A stretch of 64,000 nucleotides of DNA from Rhodocyclaceae bacterium (GCA_016718525.1 JADKDD010000002.1:62001-126000); one strand, 5' to 3'. Shown: positions 18,207 through 27,497, counted from the stretch's first letter. Notes: generated from the letters alone by a model not told the origin. A program made the numbers and translations.

Positions 18207-18916
18207 CCAAGCGCGCAGTAATTCTCGCAGGTGGCAAAGGTACGCGACTGCGGCCTTACACGGTTGTCTTGCCCAAGCCGCTGATGCCAATCGGAGAATA
18301 TCCAATTCTCGAGGTTGTCATCCGGCAGTTGGTGTCCTGCGGGTTCGATCACATTACGCTTGCCGTGAACCATCAAGCCGAACTGATTAAGGCCTTTTTC
18401 GGAGACGGTTCCAAGTGGGGTGTATTGATTGATTATTCGTTGGAGGATCAACCATTGGGCACGATGGCACCTCTTCGGCTGGTCAAGGACCTTCCTTCGC
18501 ATTTTTTGGTGATGAACGGCGATATTCTCACCGACTTGAATTTTGCGGATTTTCATGCCGAACATTCACTTAGCAAGGCGTTGTTCACGATCTCTTCACA
18601 TCAACGCGAACAACGTATCGATTACGGTGTATTGGAAATCGATCACGCTGGCGCCCTTCAGGGCTTTCGCGAGAAGCCTTCTTCGACGTATCAAGTCAGT
18701 ATGGGTATCTACATGATCAGCCGGGATATTCTGGACCATATTCCGGATTCCGGACCGTATGGCTTCGATAATTTGATGCTAGACCTACTCACAGCCAGAA
18801 AAACCGTTCAGGTCAGGCCCTTCAATGGCTATTGGCTAGATATCGGACGTCCGGATGACTACGCGCAGGCGATTGAAGAGTTCGAAAGCATGAAGGCAAG
18901 ATTTCTCCATGACTAG
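18203..18916 (+). CDS. Sugar-1-phosphate nucleotidyltransferase
   Basis: A 237-residue NTP_transferase protein with the signature VILAGGKGTRLRPYTVVLPKPLMPIG and the metal-binding segment FLVMNGDILTDLNF. Beside LegB, similar enzymes (PtmE type) make GDP-glucosamine, but the CBS domains of that group are absent, so the nucleotide and sugar are not settled. The frame extends upstream to 18149, but the ATG used here overlaps the legB stop (ATGA) and starts at the conserved MTKRAVILAGG. It overlaps the next gene by 8 bp. Confidence 0.82.
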   Translation: MTKRAVILAGGKGTRLRPYTVVLPKPLMPIGEYPILEVVIRQLVSCGFDHITLAVNHQAELIKAFFGDGSKWGVLIDYSLEDQPLGTMAPLRLVKDLPSHFLVMNGDILTDLNFADFHAEHSLSKALFTISSHQREQRIDYGVLEIDHAGALQGFREKPSSTYQVSMGIYMISRDILDHIPDSGPYGFDNLMLDLLTARKTVQVRPFNGYWLDIGRPDDYAQAIEEFESMKARFLHD

Positions 18917-19772
18917 AGTTATGCTGACCGGAGCCACGGGTTTTGTCGGCAGATGTCTCGCACCTGCGCTTCGTAAATCTGGTCATGAAGTATTTGAAGC
19001 CAACAGTCAATCCGGTGACGTCGCGGACGACACTACATGGTCAAAGTTTCCCCGAGCTGAGGCATTGATCCACCTTGCTGGAAAGACTTTTGTTCCAGAT
19101 AGCTGGGCCGATCCAAGTGCGTTCATCAAATGTAACCTGCTTGGCACAGTTGCCGCGCTGAATTATTGCAGGAGGCACAACGCGCGAATGGTGTTTCTGA
19201 GTTCTTATTTGTATGGCAATCCGCGGTCGTTACCCATTCCTGAAACAGCAATTCTGTCGGCATCGAACCCCTATGCTCTGTCAAAGAAACTGGCGGAAGA
19301 GGTCTGCCAGTTTTATTCGGACAAATTCGCAATTGACGTTACGGTTATTCGCCCTTTTAACGTTTATGGCCCTGGTCAGTCTGCAGATTTTTTGATACCT
19401 TCGATTATTAGGCAGGTACGTACGGGAAAAGCCATCGAAGTCAAAGATTTGGCGCCACGACGGGACTATGTTTATGTGGGCGATGTGGTTGACGCGATTG
19501 TCAAGACTTTAGCGCTCGATAAAGGAAGCAATATTTTCAACGTTGGCTTAGGCCGGAGCTATTCAGTTGCCGAGGTGATCGAAATCGTCCAGGGGATACT
19601 AGGAACGAACCTACCGATAGTTTCGAGCAATGAGCGACGTCAGGACGAAATCATGGATACGGTCGCCGATATATCGCACGCCAGTAACAGACTGGGTTGG
19701 CAGCCGATGGTCAGTCTGGAAAACGGCCTTCGCTCGGTAATCGATACGCTGGCGGACAGCGCGTCGCATTAA
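18909..19772 (+). CDS. NAD-dependent epimerase/dehydratase (SDR), probable NDP-4-keto-sugar reductase
   Basis: A 287-residue extended SDR: LTGATGFVGRCLAPAL at the N-terminus, the LIHLAGKTFVPDSW strand, FLSSYLYG and the YxxxK pair in SNPYALSKKLAEEV, then VIRPFNVYGPGQ. It resembles 4-reductases and epimerases acting on nucleotide-linked 6-deoxy-keto sugars. Coupled by overlap to the nucleotidyltransferase, it completes a three-gene module with legB; reduction of the LegB product to a QuiNAc- or FucNAc-type sugar is my inference. Confidence 0.75.
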   Translation: MTRVMLTGATGFVGRCLAPALRKSGHEVFEANSQSGDVADDTTWSKFPRAEALIHLAGKTFVPDSWADPSAFIKCNLLGTVAALNYCRRHNARMVFLSSYLYGNPRSLPIPETAILSASNPYALSKKLAEEVCQFYSDKFAIDVTVIRPFNVYGPGQSADFLIPSIIRQVRTGKAIEVKDLAPRRDYVYVGDVVDAIVKTLALDKGSNIFNVGLGRSYSVAEVIEIVQGILGTNLPIVSSNERRQDEIMDTVADISHASNRLGWQPMVSLENGLRSVIDTLADSASH

Positions 19773-19827
19773 TTGGCATTAATGACAAGTCACACGATAA
19801 TCAACGACTACCTCTGATGACCCTACT

Positions 19828-20925
19828 ATGATTTCAATACCCGCGTTTCTGAACAAGAAAGTTCTCGTCACCGGCCACACTGGCTTTAAGGGTTCATGGC
19901 TTACCGCTTGGCTAAGGCAGTTGGGCGCCAAGGTGGTGGGTATCGCGCTGGATCCGCCGACCGATCCATCACATTTTGCGTCCGCGCGTCTTGCGGATGG
20001 TATTGTCGATCTGCGCATCGACATTCGAGATCGTACGGCGCTGGAAGACGCTATCGTCTCGGCGCGGCCTGATTTTGTCTTCCACCTCGCCGCGCAATCC
20101 TTAGTTCGGAAGTCATACGACGACCCCATCGAGACATGGCAAACCAATGTTATGGGAACGTTGAATGTGCTCGAAGCATTGCGCAAGTTGGACCGACCGT
20201 GCGCCGCGGTGATTATCACCAGCGACAAGTGTTATGACAACGTGGAATGGGTGTGGGGTTACCGGGAGACCGATGCGATGGGTGGTCCAGACCCTTACAG
20301 TGCCTCAAAAGGCGCTGCCGAGTTGGCCATCCGATCACATATCAAATCGTACTTTCCCAAAGCAACCAGTAAGGTTCGCATTGCTTCGGCGCGAGCTGGA
20401 AATGTGATTGGTGGCGGTGATTGGGCTGTGAATCGTATCGTGCCTGATTGTGTAAAGGCGTGGTCAACGGATAATTTGGTGGAGTTGCGTAGCCCGCATT
20501 CCACGCGTCCTTGGCAGCATGTGTTAGAACCCTTGAGTGGGTATTTGGCTCTGGCGCATGCGTTGTCGCAACGACCCGACCTGCATGGTGAGCCCTTCAA
20601 TTTTGGCCCACAAGCACAGCAAAATCACAGCGTTCTGCAGTTGGTGCAACAAATGGCTTTGCATTGGGAGCAAGTACGCTGGCAAGACTTATCTGGATCA
20701 ATAGCAGGACCATATGAGTCTGGCTTACTTAAACTTAACTGCGATAAGGCGCTGCATTATTTGCATTGGCATGCCGTGATGGGTTTTGAAGACACTGTAC
20801 GCATGACCGCGGAATGGTACCGCGCTTATTATCGGCAACCAGCAGCGATTGCTGCGACCACCGATGCGCAGATTGCTGCCTACACGGCAATCGCAAAGCA
20901 GCACGGTTTGGCGTGGGCACAATGA
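19828..20925 (+). CDS. rfbG: CDP-glucose 4,6-dehydratase
   Basis: Converts CDP-D-glucose to CDP-4-keto-6-deoxy-D-glucose. The 365-residue SDR has VLVTGHTGFKGSWLTAWL, AAQSLVRKSYDDPIETWQTN, ITSDKCYDNVEWVWGYRE with the YxxxK pair in DPYSASKGAAEL, and RAGNVIGGGDWA; these are diagnostic of RfbG/DdhB. The partner enzyme RfbF is encoded two genes downstream. The stop overlaps the next start by ATGA. Confidence 0.93.
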   Translation: MISIPAFLNKKVLVTGHTGFKGSWLTAWLRQLGAKVVGIALDPPTDPSHFASARLADGIVDLRIDIRDRTALEDAIVSARPDFVFHLAAQSLVRKSYDDPIETWQTNVMGTLNVLEALRKLDRPCAAVIITSDKCYDNVEWVWGYRETDAMGGPDPYSASKGAAELAIRSHIKSYFPKATSKVRIASARAGNVIGGGDWAVNRIVPDCVKAWSTDNLVELRSPHSTRPWQHVLEPLSGYLALAHALSQRPDLHGEPFNFGPQAQQNHSVLQLVQQMALHWEQVRWQDLSGSIAGPYESGLLKLNCDKALHYLHWHAVMGFEDTVRMTAEWYRAYYRQPAAIAATTDAQIAAYTAIAKQHGLAWAQ

Positions 20926-21350
20926 AGCTCACTGATATTTTGGTGACGCCGCTGCGGCGAGTTGAGACTCTTGGTGGAGATGTGCTGCACGCCATGAAAA
21001 AAAGTGACGCGGGTTTTACGGGCTTTGGCGAGGCCTACTTTTCTTGGGTGTCTGCCGGTTCCGTGAAGGCGTGGAAGCGTCATACGCAAATGACAATGAA
21101 TGTTGTGGTGCCTGTCGGACATGTACGGTTCGTTTTCCACTGTGTTGGTTCCGATGGAATCGAGAAATTTCGGGTTGAAGAAATTGGTGAGACTCCCTAC
21201 GCGCGAATCACCGTACCGCCCGGTATATGGTTTGGCTTTAAAGGCCTAGGCTCAGCACAAAGCTTAGTACTGAATCTCGCCAGCATTCCTCATGACCCCG
21301 ATGAAGTTGAGCGCCTTGCAATAGCTGATATCAATTTTGACTGGAACTGA
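20922..21350 (+). CDS. RmlC-like sugar epimerase
   Basis: A 142-residue cupin of the dTDP-4-dehydrorhamnose 3,5-epimerase family, shorter than RmlC itself (about 180). It keeps the beta-barrel pieces SAGSVKAWKRHTQMTMN, VVVPVGHVRFVF and PPGIWFGFKGLG. Being between rfbG and rfbF, it most likely epimerises CDP-4-keto-6-deoxyglucose at C3, C5 or both. The open frame reaches upstream into rfbG (20814), but the ATG in the ATGA overlap is the sensible start. Confidence 0.82.
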   Translation: MKLTDILVTPLRRVETLGGDVLHAMKKSDAGFTGFGEAYFSWVSAGSVKAWKRHTQMTMNVVVPVGHVRFVFHCVGSDGIEKFRVEEIGETPYARITVPPGIWFGFKGLGSAQSLVLNLASIPHDPDEVERLAIADINFDWN

Positions 21351-21353
21351 TTT

Positions 21354-22115
21354 ATGAAAGTGATCCTCCTCGCCGGCGGTTTCGGAACACGCCTAGCTGA
21401 ATACACTGATGTGATCCCCAAACCGATGGTGCCGGTAGGTGGCAAACCGATTCTTTGGCACATCATGCAAACTTATGCGCGCTTTGGGCACAAAGATTTT
21501 TATGTCGCCCTGGGTTACAAGGCAGAGGTGATAAAGGAGTATTTTCTTAATTACCGTGCGCTCAACGCCGACTTTACCGTCGATCTTGCCTCTGGCAATG
21601 TGACACCACACCAAGTCGACCCGGTTGACTGGAAAGTAACCTTGGTGAATACCGGCGATACCTCAATGACTGGTGGTCGGGTCAAGCGGATGCAATCCTT
21701 CATAGGCAACGAGACCTGTATGTTGACCTATGGCGATGGTGTTGCCGACATTGATCTGGATGCACTACTGGATTTTCACCGTGGCCACGGGAAGATGGTG
21801 ACCGTGTCAGCCGTCCGCCCGGCTGCACGTTTTGGTGAGCTCGAAATGGATGGCCCACGTGTGGCGAGTTTTCAGGAGAAACCGCAGATGCATGATGGTT
21901 GGATAAATGGTGGCTATTTTGTGTTGGAGCCTGCATTTTTTGACTTAATTGCAGGAGATGGTACGTTGTTAGAGCGTGAGCCTTTGGAACAAGCCACAAA
22001 GGCTGGTGAGTTAATGGCATATCGTCATGACGGCTTCTGGCATTGTATGGATACGAAGCGGGATCATGAGTTGCTGGAATCGCTTTGGGCAAAAGGAGCG
22101 CCCTGGGCGGTTTGA
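21354..22115 (+). CDS. rfbF: Glucose-1-phosphate cytidylyltransferase
   Basis: Makes CDP-D-glucose from CTP and glucose-1-phosphate. The 253-residue protein opens VILLAGGFGTRLAEYTDVIPKPM with PVGGKPILWHIMQTYARFG, and has MLTYGDGVADIDLDALLDFH and the FHWRxD-like FWHCMDTKRDHELLESLW near the C-terminus, matching RfbF/DdhA throughout. It starts 3 nt after the epimerase gene and belongs to the same CDP-sugar module. Confidence 0.94.
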   Translation: MKVILLAGGFGTRLAEYTDVIPKPMVPVGGKPILWHIMQTYARFGHKDFYVALGYKAEVIKEYFLNYRALNADFTVDLASGNVTPHQVDPVDWKVTLVNTGDTSMTGGRVKRMQSFIGNETCMLTYGDGVADIDLDALLDFHRGHGKMVTVSAVRPAARFGELEMDGPRVASFQEKPQMHDGWINGGYFVLEPAFFDLIAGDGTLLEREPLEQATKAGELMAYRHDGFWHCMDTKRDHELLESLWAKGAPWAV

Positions 22116-22122
22116 TTTAACG

Positions 22123-23061
22123 GTGCGCATACTAATTACAGGCGGTCTTGGTTTCGTCGGTGGGCGGCTTGCTATGCATCTGGCGCAAGCAGGGCATCAG
22201 ATCGTACTCGGCTCACGCAAGAAAATCAGCCCACCCGCTTGGTTACCCCAAACAGAAGTTGTGCAGCTTGAATGGGATGATTCAACTAGTCTTGAACGTG
22301 TTTGCAATGATGCTGAGGTGATAATTCATGCTGCAGGGATGAACTCGCAAGACTGCACGATTGATCCGCTCGCCGCCTTGGAGGTGAACGGTGTGTATAC
22401 AGGAAGACTACTGCAAGCCGCGATACGCCAGAGGGTAAATCGCTTTATCTACATCTCGACCGCACATGTGTATGGCAGCCCTTTGGAAGGAACCATAACG
22501 GAAGAGACCTGCCCGACATCGCTCCATCCCTATGCCACGAGCCATAAGGCGGGAGAGGATCTGGTTCGTTACGCGCATGACCGAAGTTTTATCGTGGGCA
22601 TTGTTGCGCGCTTATCCAACGCATTCGGTGCTCCAACACATGTCGATGCGAACTGCTGGATGCTGCTTACTAATGATCTATGTCGGCAAGCCGTAATATC
22701 AGGTCAAATGAGACTGTTATCAAGCGGCCTACAAAAACGTGACTTTGTTTCGATGAGCCAAGTGTCATTGGCAATTTGTCATTTGATCAAGTTGTCATCG
22801 GATCAAATAACTAACTCGGTAGTTAATGTTGGAGGCGAATGGGCGATCTCAATATTAGAAATGTCAAATCTAATTCAGGATCGATGTCGAGCTTTATTTG
22901 GTTATAACCCGGAATTAATTGTTCCAAAATTAAGGCAAGCTAGCACTACTGGAGAACTAGACTACAGGATTGATGTTCTAAGAAAAGCCGGCTATAAGCC
23001 GCGCGAAGACATGATGGGCGAGATCGATGAGCTTCTTTACTTCTGCAAGAATCATATTTAA
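22123..23061 (+). CDS. NAD-dependent epimerase/dehydratase (SDR) of the CDP-sugar module
   Basis: A 312-residue SDR from a GTG start: ILITGGLGFVGGRLAMHL, VIIHAAGMNSQDC, YISTAHVYGSPLEG and the YxxxK pair in LHPYATSHKAGEDL. The upstream extension of the frame (to 22027) lies inside rfbF and is not coding. Placed after rfbF, it could reduce the 4-keto group of the CDP-sugar to finish a CDP-6-deoxyhexose; this is inference from position. From about 22,800 the sequence becomes clearly AT-richer. Confidence 0.75.
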   Translation: MRILITGGLGFVGGRLAMHLAQAGHQIVLGSRKKISPPAWLPQTEVVQLEWDDSTSLERVCNDAEVIIHAAGMNSQDCTIDPLAALEVNGVYTGRLLQAAIRQRVNRFIYISTAHVYGSPLEGTITEETCPTSLHPYATSHKAGEDLVRYAHDRSFIVGIVARLSNAFGAPTHVDANCWMLLTNDLCRQAVISGQMRLLSSGLQKRDFVSMSQVSLAICHLIKLSSDQITNSVVNVGGEWAISILEMSNLIQDRCRALFGYNPELIVPKLRQASTTGELDYRIDVLRKAGYKPREDMMGEIDELLYFCKNHI

Positions 23062-23116
23062 CCCTCACGTAGCCAAGTCGCGGACGCCCTATACCTAAAT
23101 GGATATTCTCTGAAAA

Positions 23117-23923
23117 ATGGAGGTATTAACCAGCAACCCTGCGTTAGATAGCCGGCCCAAAGTTTCGATTGTTGTGCCGACATTTAATCGAGAGAGCCTA
23201 TTACGTGAAACAATTGACTCAATACTAGCGCAGACCTTTTCAAATTATGAGATTATTATTGTTGACAATATGTCACAGGATGGAACCGGCACCTACGTCG
23301 CGTCCTTGACTGATGACCGTATTAGATATTTCAGAAACCCAAACCAAGGTGTTATCGCCACTAGCAGGAATTTTGGAATCGCCAACGCACAAGGAATCTA
23401 CATAGCGTTCTGTGATGATGATGATCTTTGGGGTGAAGCGAAGTTACATCAACAGATCGAGATCATGGAGTCAGACAATAGTTGTGCGCTTTGCTACTCC
23501 AATGCCCTATCGTTCGAAGGCGAAAAGGTCATCTCGCCAATGATGGTCAAAAGGCGGTACTTTTCTCGAATAGGTTTGCATTTGCTTCGAGGGAATCTTA
23601 TTCCAACTTCGTCAGTACTCGTCAGGAAATGTATTATTCAGTCACTGGGAGGATTCGATCAATCTCGAAATCTAATTGGCGCAGAGGATTATGAACTTTG
23701 GCTACGAATATCATCTGAAAATAATATTACATATATTGATGAGCCTTTGGTGAAATATAGAATTCATGCCAACCACTCGTCCACATTGTCTAACCAGGCC
23801 CGATTAAATATTGCGGCTTTGACCCTCGCTAGAAAGAAAAAACAGCTTCCACATAATTTATATTATATCCCGCTACTATATCAAGTAATTAGAAAATTGT
23901 ATTATACGATACGCAAAAAATAG
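23117..23923 (+). CDS. GT2-family glycosyltransferase
   Basis: A 268-residue GT-A glycosyltransferase: VSIVVPTFNRESLLRETIDSI at the N-terminus, IIIVDNMSQDGTGTYV, the metal-binding acidic stretch FCDDDDLWGEAKLHQQ (about residue 97) and the catalytic-base region GAEDYELWLRIS. It is AT-rich like its downstream neighbours, a common sign of horizontally acquired polysaccharide genes. Donor and acceptor unknown. Confidence 0.87.
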   Translation: MEVLTSNPALDSRPKVSIVVPTFNRESLLRETIDSILAQTFSNYEIIIVDNMSQDGTGTYVASLTDDRIRYFRNPNQGVIATSRNFGIANAQGIYIAFCDDDDLWGEAKLHQQIEIMESDNSCALCYSNALSFEGEKVISPMMVKRRYFSRIGLHLLRGNLIPTSSVLVRKCIIQSLGGFDQSRNLIGAEDYELWLRISSENNITYIDEPLVKYRIHANHSSTLSNQARLNIAALTLARKKKQLPHNLYYIPLLYQVIRKLYYTIRKK

Positions 23924-23949
23924 GCAAACTATAAAACACGATTAAATAT

Positions 23950-25161
23950 ATGTTGATTATTAATATAAGTGTGGCAAGTTGCTATATTTTCCTAGCGCTA
24001 TATTTAGTCCTACGGCGACCAACACTGATCATCTTTGCGCCTTGGATATTTGGGTGGGCGATTAGCTTTCCATCACTGATAATGATTGAAGAAGGCGCAT
24101 TCATCGCCGAACAAAGTGCTGTTGGATTTCGAAATGGCTCGACGCTGCTGTTTTCTCTATTTGCCTATTCTTCGCTTTTTGTATTCTATAAACTTTCGAA
24201 TCGCGTAGTGATATATCCCAAAAAGAAAGCAGTAGTTTGGTTATTTTCTTTGTCCACGTTGCCGTTCATTGGGGCAATCTTCTACGCAATTTCCTTTAAT
24301 GCTGATTTTACTAGATTCAACATATTTTCAATCCATCCCGTATTTGAAAGATTTTTGAATTACTACAATTTCGCTTACTACGCTTTGTACTTGTATTGCG
24401 TCTTAAAGGAGGCGGAACAGCGACGGCGCATCTACTACTTCCTTGTCGCATTAGTGGTGACATATTTGACGGGGTCCGAATTCGGTGGATTCGTTAGCAC
24501 TTTTTTTGTGTTCGCGACAGGAGAACTGGTGTCGTCAAAAACACCAGTGTCTATTAAATACAAGTTTTACAATATTGGGATTTTCTGCGTCGTTGCTTTT
24601 GCGGCGCTTGCGTACAAAGCGTTCAGAATGCCAGATGACTCATTTGAAGTACTAAACAGAGTAATTTTACAATCTCATCTTTTCTGGGGCTCTGTTAATA
24701 TGGAAACCCCGATCGGTTTAATTAACTTTACTCAGAATTTTATCAATCATATAACTTCATTCCCAGAGAACCGCCCGACAACACAATATGGACTTGGAGC
24801 TCTAATGTATGAAATGTCCGGCCCCTTGGCAGACACTTTTTTGGAGGATGGCGTAAGATTTTCGGGTGGATATCCAGCAATATTGATATATTATTTCGGC
24901 ATCCTTGCGGCCTTAGCCATTAACCTAATTATTACGGGCCTAATTGCCACCTATTTTCATTACCTTCTAGTGATTGCAAATAAACATAATGTGATTATTT
25001 TTATATTGTATTTGAAGTTAGCGTCTATGCTCCTGGTGGACTTCTACTCGGCTGGTGAGTTGTGGAACTTAAATGGGAAGTCAATAGTTCTTGCTGTTGC
25101 CTTCGTTGCAATACTATTTGCACTTAGAACTTTGAGAAGCTCCAGGTCATCCAGTACCTAA
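23950..25161 (+). CDS. Wzy-like polysaccharide polymerase (multi-spanning membrane protein)
   Basis: A 403-residue very hydrophobic protein with roughly ten predicted membrane segments, beginning IINISVASCYIFLALYLVL. Between glycosyltransferase genes in a Wzx/Wzy locus, with length and topology typical of O-antigen polymerases (WzyE/EpsG-like), it is the likely polymerase joining repeat units in the periplasm. A loop near residues 255-310 with NMETPIGLINFTQNF and PENRPTTQYGLG would be the large periplasmic loop. There is no diagnostic motif, so the call rests on topology and context. Confidence 0.68.
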   Translation: MLIINISVASCYIFLALYLVLRRPTLIIFAPWIFGWAISFPSLIMIEEGAFIAEQSAVGFRNGSTLLFSLFAYSSLFVFYKLSNRVVIYPKKKAVVWLFSLSTLPFIGAIFYAISFNADFTRFNIFSIHPVFERFLNYYNFAYYALYLYCVLKEAEQRRRIYYFLVALVVTYLTGSEFGGFVSTFFVFATGELVSSKTPVSIKYKFYNIGIFCVVAFAALAYKAFRMPDDSFEVLNRVILQSHLFWGSVNMETPIGLINFTQNFINHITSFPENRPTTQYGLGALMYEMSGPLADTFLEDGVRFSGGYPAILIYYFGILAALAINLIITGLIATYFHYLLVIANKHNVIIFILYLKLASMLLVDFYSAGELWNLNGKSIVLAVAFVAILFALRTLRSSRSSST

Positions 25162-25205
25162 TTCCATTCTAGGCCAAATAAGTATTGACAGTTTCAGAGG
25201 GCGCC

Positions 25206-26108
25206 ATGAGCTTAACATCAACTACTAACGAATTAACGACCGAAAGGCTGCTTTACTCATTAATTGTTGCGACATTTGGGCGCGAATATGAAGTTAGAGA
25301 TTTACTTAGGAGCTTGGCGGCCCAGAACCTTGATTCGTCGAACTTTGAAGTAATTATTGTGGATCAAAATGATAATGAGTCTTTGAGCTCGATAATTACC
25401 GAATTTCGTGGATCAATTAAAAATCTAATACACGTCAAGTCAGATACCAAAGGGTTAAGTCTCAATCGAAATATTGGTATAAAAATGGCGCGGGGTGAAA
25501 TACTGGGATTCCCTGATGATGATTGTAGATATTATCCTGATACGTTATTACGTGTCTCTGAATGTTTCAATACTAATCCCACTATAAATCTAGTAGCTGG
25601 AGCCATTGTTGATAGAGATTGCGGGGCAGACATAATTCGAGCTTGGCCGCACTCTATGAAACCGATTAATAAATTTAATTTCTTTGGTCTGTATTCGTCA
25701 ATAACGATCTTTACTCGCGCACGGATTGAGTTTGACGAAATGCTCGGCGTTGGTGCAAAGTATGGATCGTATGAGGATGCCGATTTCGTCGCAAGGGTGA
25801 TTAAGGCAACTGGCCCGGGGATTTATACGTATGGCGTTCAAGTATGGCATCCACAGCTTAATGTTCACACGATGTCTATAGACAAAATATCTAAGTACGG
25901 TCATGGATTCGGTGCTTTATGCCGGAAACACGCTTCTGCCTTTTTTATCTTACTCTTCGTTGCCTCAATATCTCATCATGCCATTGAGTGGGTACGTGCT
26001 GCTTTAAAAAATGATTCAATTGGTTGTCGTCGTCGAAAGACCTCAGTCATGTCACGCCTTGACGGATGGACCTGTTACTCCAAAGAACTCTCTAAAAACA
26101 TGCGCTAA
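25206..26108 (+). CDS. GT2-family glycosyltransferase
   Basis: A 300-residue GT-A enzyme: LIVATFGREYEVRDLLRSL, VIIVDQNDNESLSSII, the segment GLSLNRNIGIKMARGEIL and the acidic motif FPDDDCRYYPDTL (about residue 105), then GAKYGSYEDADFVARVI. An upstream in-frame TTG at 25185 would add seven residues; the ATG has agagg at a suitable distance. The stop overlaps the ATG of a small broken frame as TAATG. Confidence 0.85.
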   Translation: MSLTSTTNELTTERLLYSLIVATFGREYEVRDLLRSLAAQNLDSSNFEVIIVDQNDNESLSSIITEFRGSIKNLIHVKSDTKGLSLNRNIGIKMARGEILGFPDDDCRYYPDTLLRVSECFNTNPTINLVAGAIVDRDCGADIIRAWPHSMKPINKFNFFGLYSSITIFTRARIEFDEMLGVGAKYGSYEDADFVARVIKATGPGIYTYGVQVWHPQLNVHTMSIDKISKYGHGFGALCRKHASAFFILLFVASISHHAIEWVRAALKNDSIGCRRRKTSVMSRLDGWTCYSKELSKNMR

Positions 26109-26364
26109 TGGCTAGAACCTTGTGGGGCCAGGTTATAAGATCAAAGCATCGGAAGTGCTGTAAAACGTTCTGGTTGTATCCGGAGAGGCCAATTCAGCTA
26201 GCATTAGCGCGTCGAAATCCTCTGGAATTGAAATGGTGATTTCAGATGACGGTTGTCTGACCGACAACTTCCCGCGTACCAACCTCGAGCTGATATTTGA
26301 CCTTCAGTCGATGGAATCGAGTGAAGTTTGCAAAGATCTTTGCATGTATTGGATTGAATCTTGA
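26108..26364 (+). pseudogene. Short frame-broken ORF remnant between two glycosyltransferase genes
   Basis: An ATG overlapping the previous stop (TAATG) opens a 43-codon frame ending at 26239. A second, different frame is open from 26164 to 26364 (66 codons) and its TGA overlaps the ATG of the next gene (TGATG). The second frame reads like protein (SDDGCLTDNFPRTNLELIFD, then ESSEVCKDLCMYWIES). Gene-like junctions at both ends with different frames inside suggest a frameshifted or internally deleted gene. I do not recognise the product. Confidence 0.4.
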
Positions 26365-27308
26365 TGCGTATTGCCTGCATCATTCCGACCTATAACGGTA
26401 GGGAAGAACTTATACGTTTGCTTGACTCGCTCGAAGGACAAACTGTGAGTTTCGATACTTTCGTAATCGATTCGAGTTCGTCAGATGGGACTCGCGAAGT
26501 CGCCGAGCAACGCGTGGGGAATGTTACTGTTATCGCCGCAAGTGCATTCAATCACGGCGGGACGCGTCAGCTGATGATCACTTACGCAACAGGGTATGAC
26601 ATCTATGTTTATCTAACTCAAGACGCTTGTCTTGCCAGTTCCAACGCCATCGCAAAACTCGTTGAACCTTTTTCAAACCCGATAGTTGGCGCTGTTTGTG
26701 GTCGGCAATTGCCTCACATCGATGCGTCAGCGCTAGCTCAGCATGCACGCCGTTTCAATTACCCGCCTGAGAGCCAAATTAAGTGCGCGGCGGATGTGCC
26801 GCAGCTAGGACTGAAGGCGACGTTTATGTCCAACTCGTTTGCCGCCTATCGTGCGACTGCCCTTGAGCAAATAGGGGGCTTCCCTGTGCATGTAATTTTT
26901 GCGGAGGATTCGTACGTTGCGGCAAAGATGCTGATGGCCGGCTGGGCGATTGCCTACGCAGGCGATGCACTTTGCAGGCACTCGCATAACTACACGATTG
27001 CAGAGGAATTTCGGCGTTACTTCGATATGGGGGTGTTCCATGCCCGCGAACCGTGGATACGACAAAACTTCGGTGGGGCTGGTGGTGAAGGTTTGCGTTA
27101 TGTTAAATCAGAACTCAAGTGCCTTGGTATTGCTCGCATGTACTTGTGGCCTAGTTCTTTGCTGAGAAATGTGCTTAAGTTGGTTGCCTATAAGTTGGGG
27201 CAACAAGAACAGTACCTGCCGAAAAAGCTAAAACGAAAAATTAGCATGTACCGACGCTACTGGGACGGGCCCTTTGCTGATGAGCGCTCTCCCTCGTCGA
27301 TGGTATAG
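26364..27308 (+). CDS. GT2-family glycosyltransferase, rhamnosyltransferase-like
   Basis: A 314-residue GT-A enzyme: IACIIPTYNGREELIRLLDSL, TFVIDSSSSDGTREVAEQ, NHGGTRQLMI and the motif YLTQDACLASSNAI, in which TQDA takes the place of DxD as in RfbN-type rhamnosyltransferases. A later region AEDSYVAAKMLMAGWAIAY fits the catalytic part of the same group. The ATG was chosen over a TTG at 26361. No rhamnose synthesis genes are in the window, so the donor may come from elsewhere or be another 6-deoxyhexose. The 189-bp convergent gap downstream shows no gene that I can support. Confidence 0.84.
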   Translation: MRIACIIPTYNGREELIRLLDSLEGQTVSFDTFVIDSSSSDGTREVAEQRVGNVTVIAASAFNHGGTRQLMITYATGYDIYVYLTQDACLASSNAIAKLVEPFSNPIVGAVCGRQLPHIDASALAQHARRFNYPPESQIKCAADVPQLGLKATFMSNSFAAYRATALEQIGGFPVHVIFAEDSYVAAKMLMAGWAIAYAGDALCRHSHNYTIAEEFRRYFDMGVFHAREPWIRQNFGGAGGEGLRYVKSELKCLGIARMYLWPSSLLRNVLKLVAYKLGQQEQYLPKKLKRKISMYRRYWDGPFADERSPSSMV

Positions 27309-27497
27309 CGGAAATAGCAATGGTCTCGATAATGTTTCCAAGCAGCATCAAGGCGAAGGACGATGACAATATCGACACGCGACGATAAAGAATTGATCGA
27401 CATTGGCGCATTTACAGCGTATCACCAGCGCCAACTGGCGAACTTTCAATGCCATAGTCTCTCGTGCGCACTGCTCTGAACGCACACAGGTCCAAAA

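Noticed and set aside
27363..27479. Small plus-strand ORF of 38 codons in the convergent gap after the last GT2
   Set aside because: No recognisable sequence, no good ribosome binding site and no context support.
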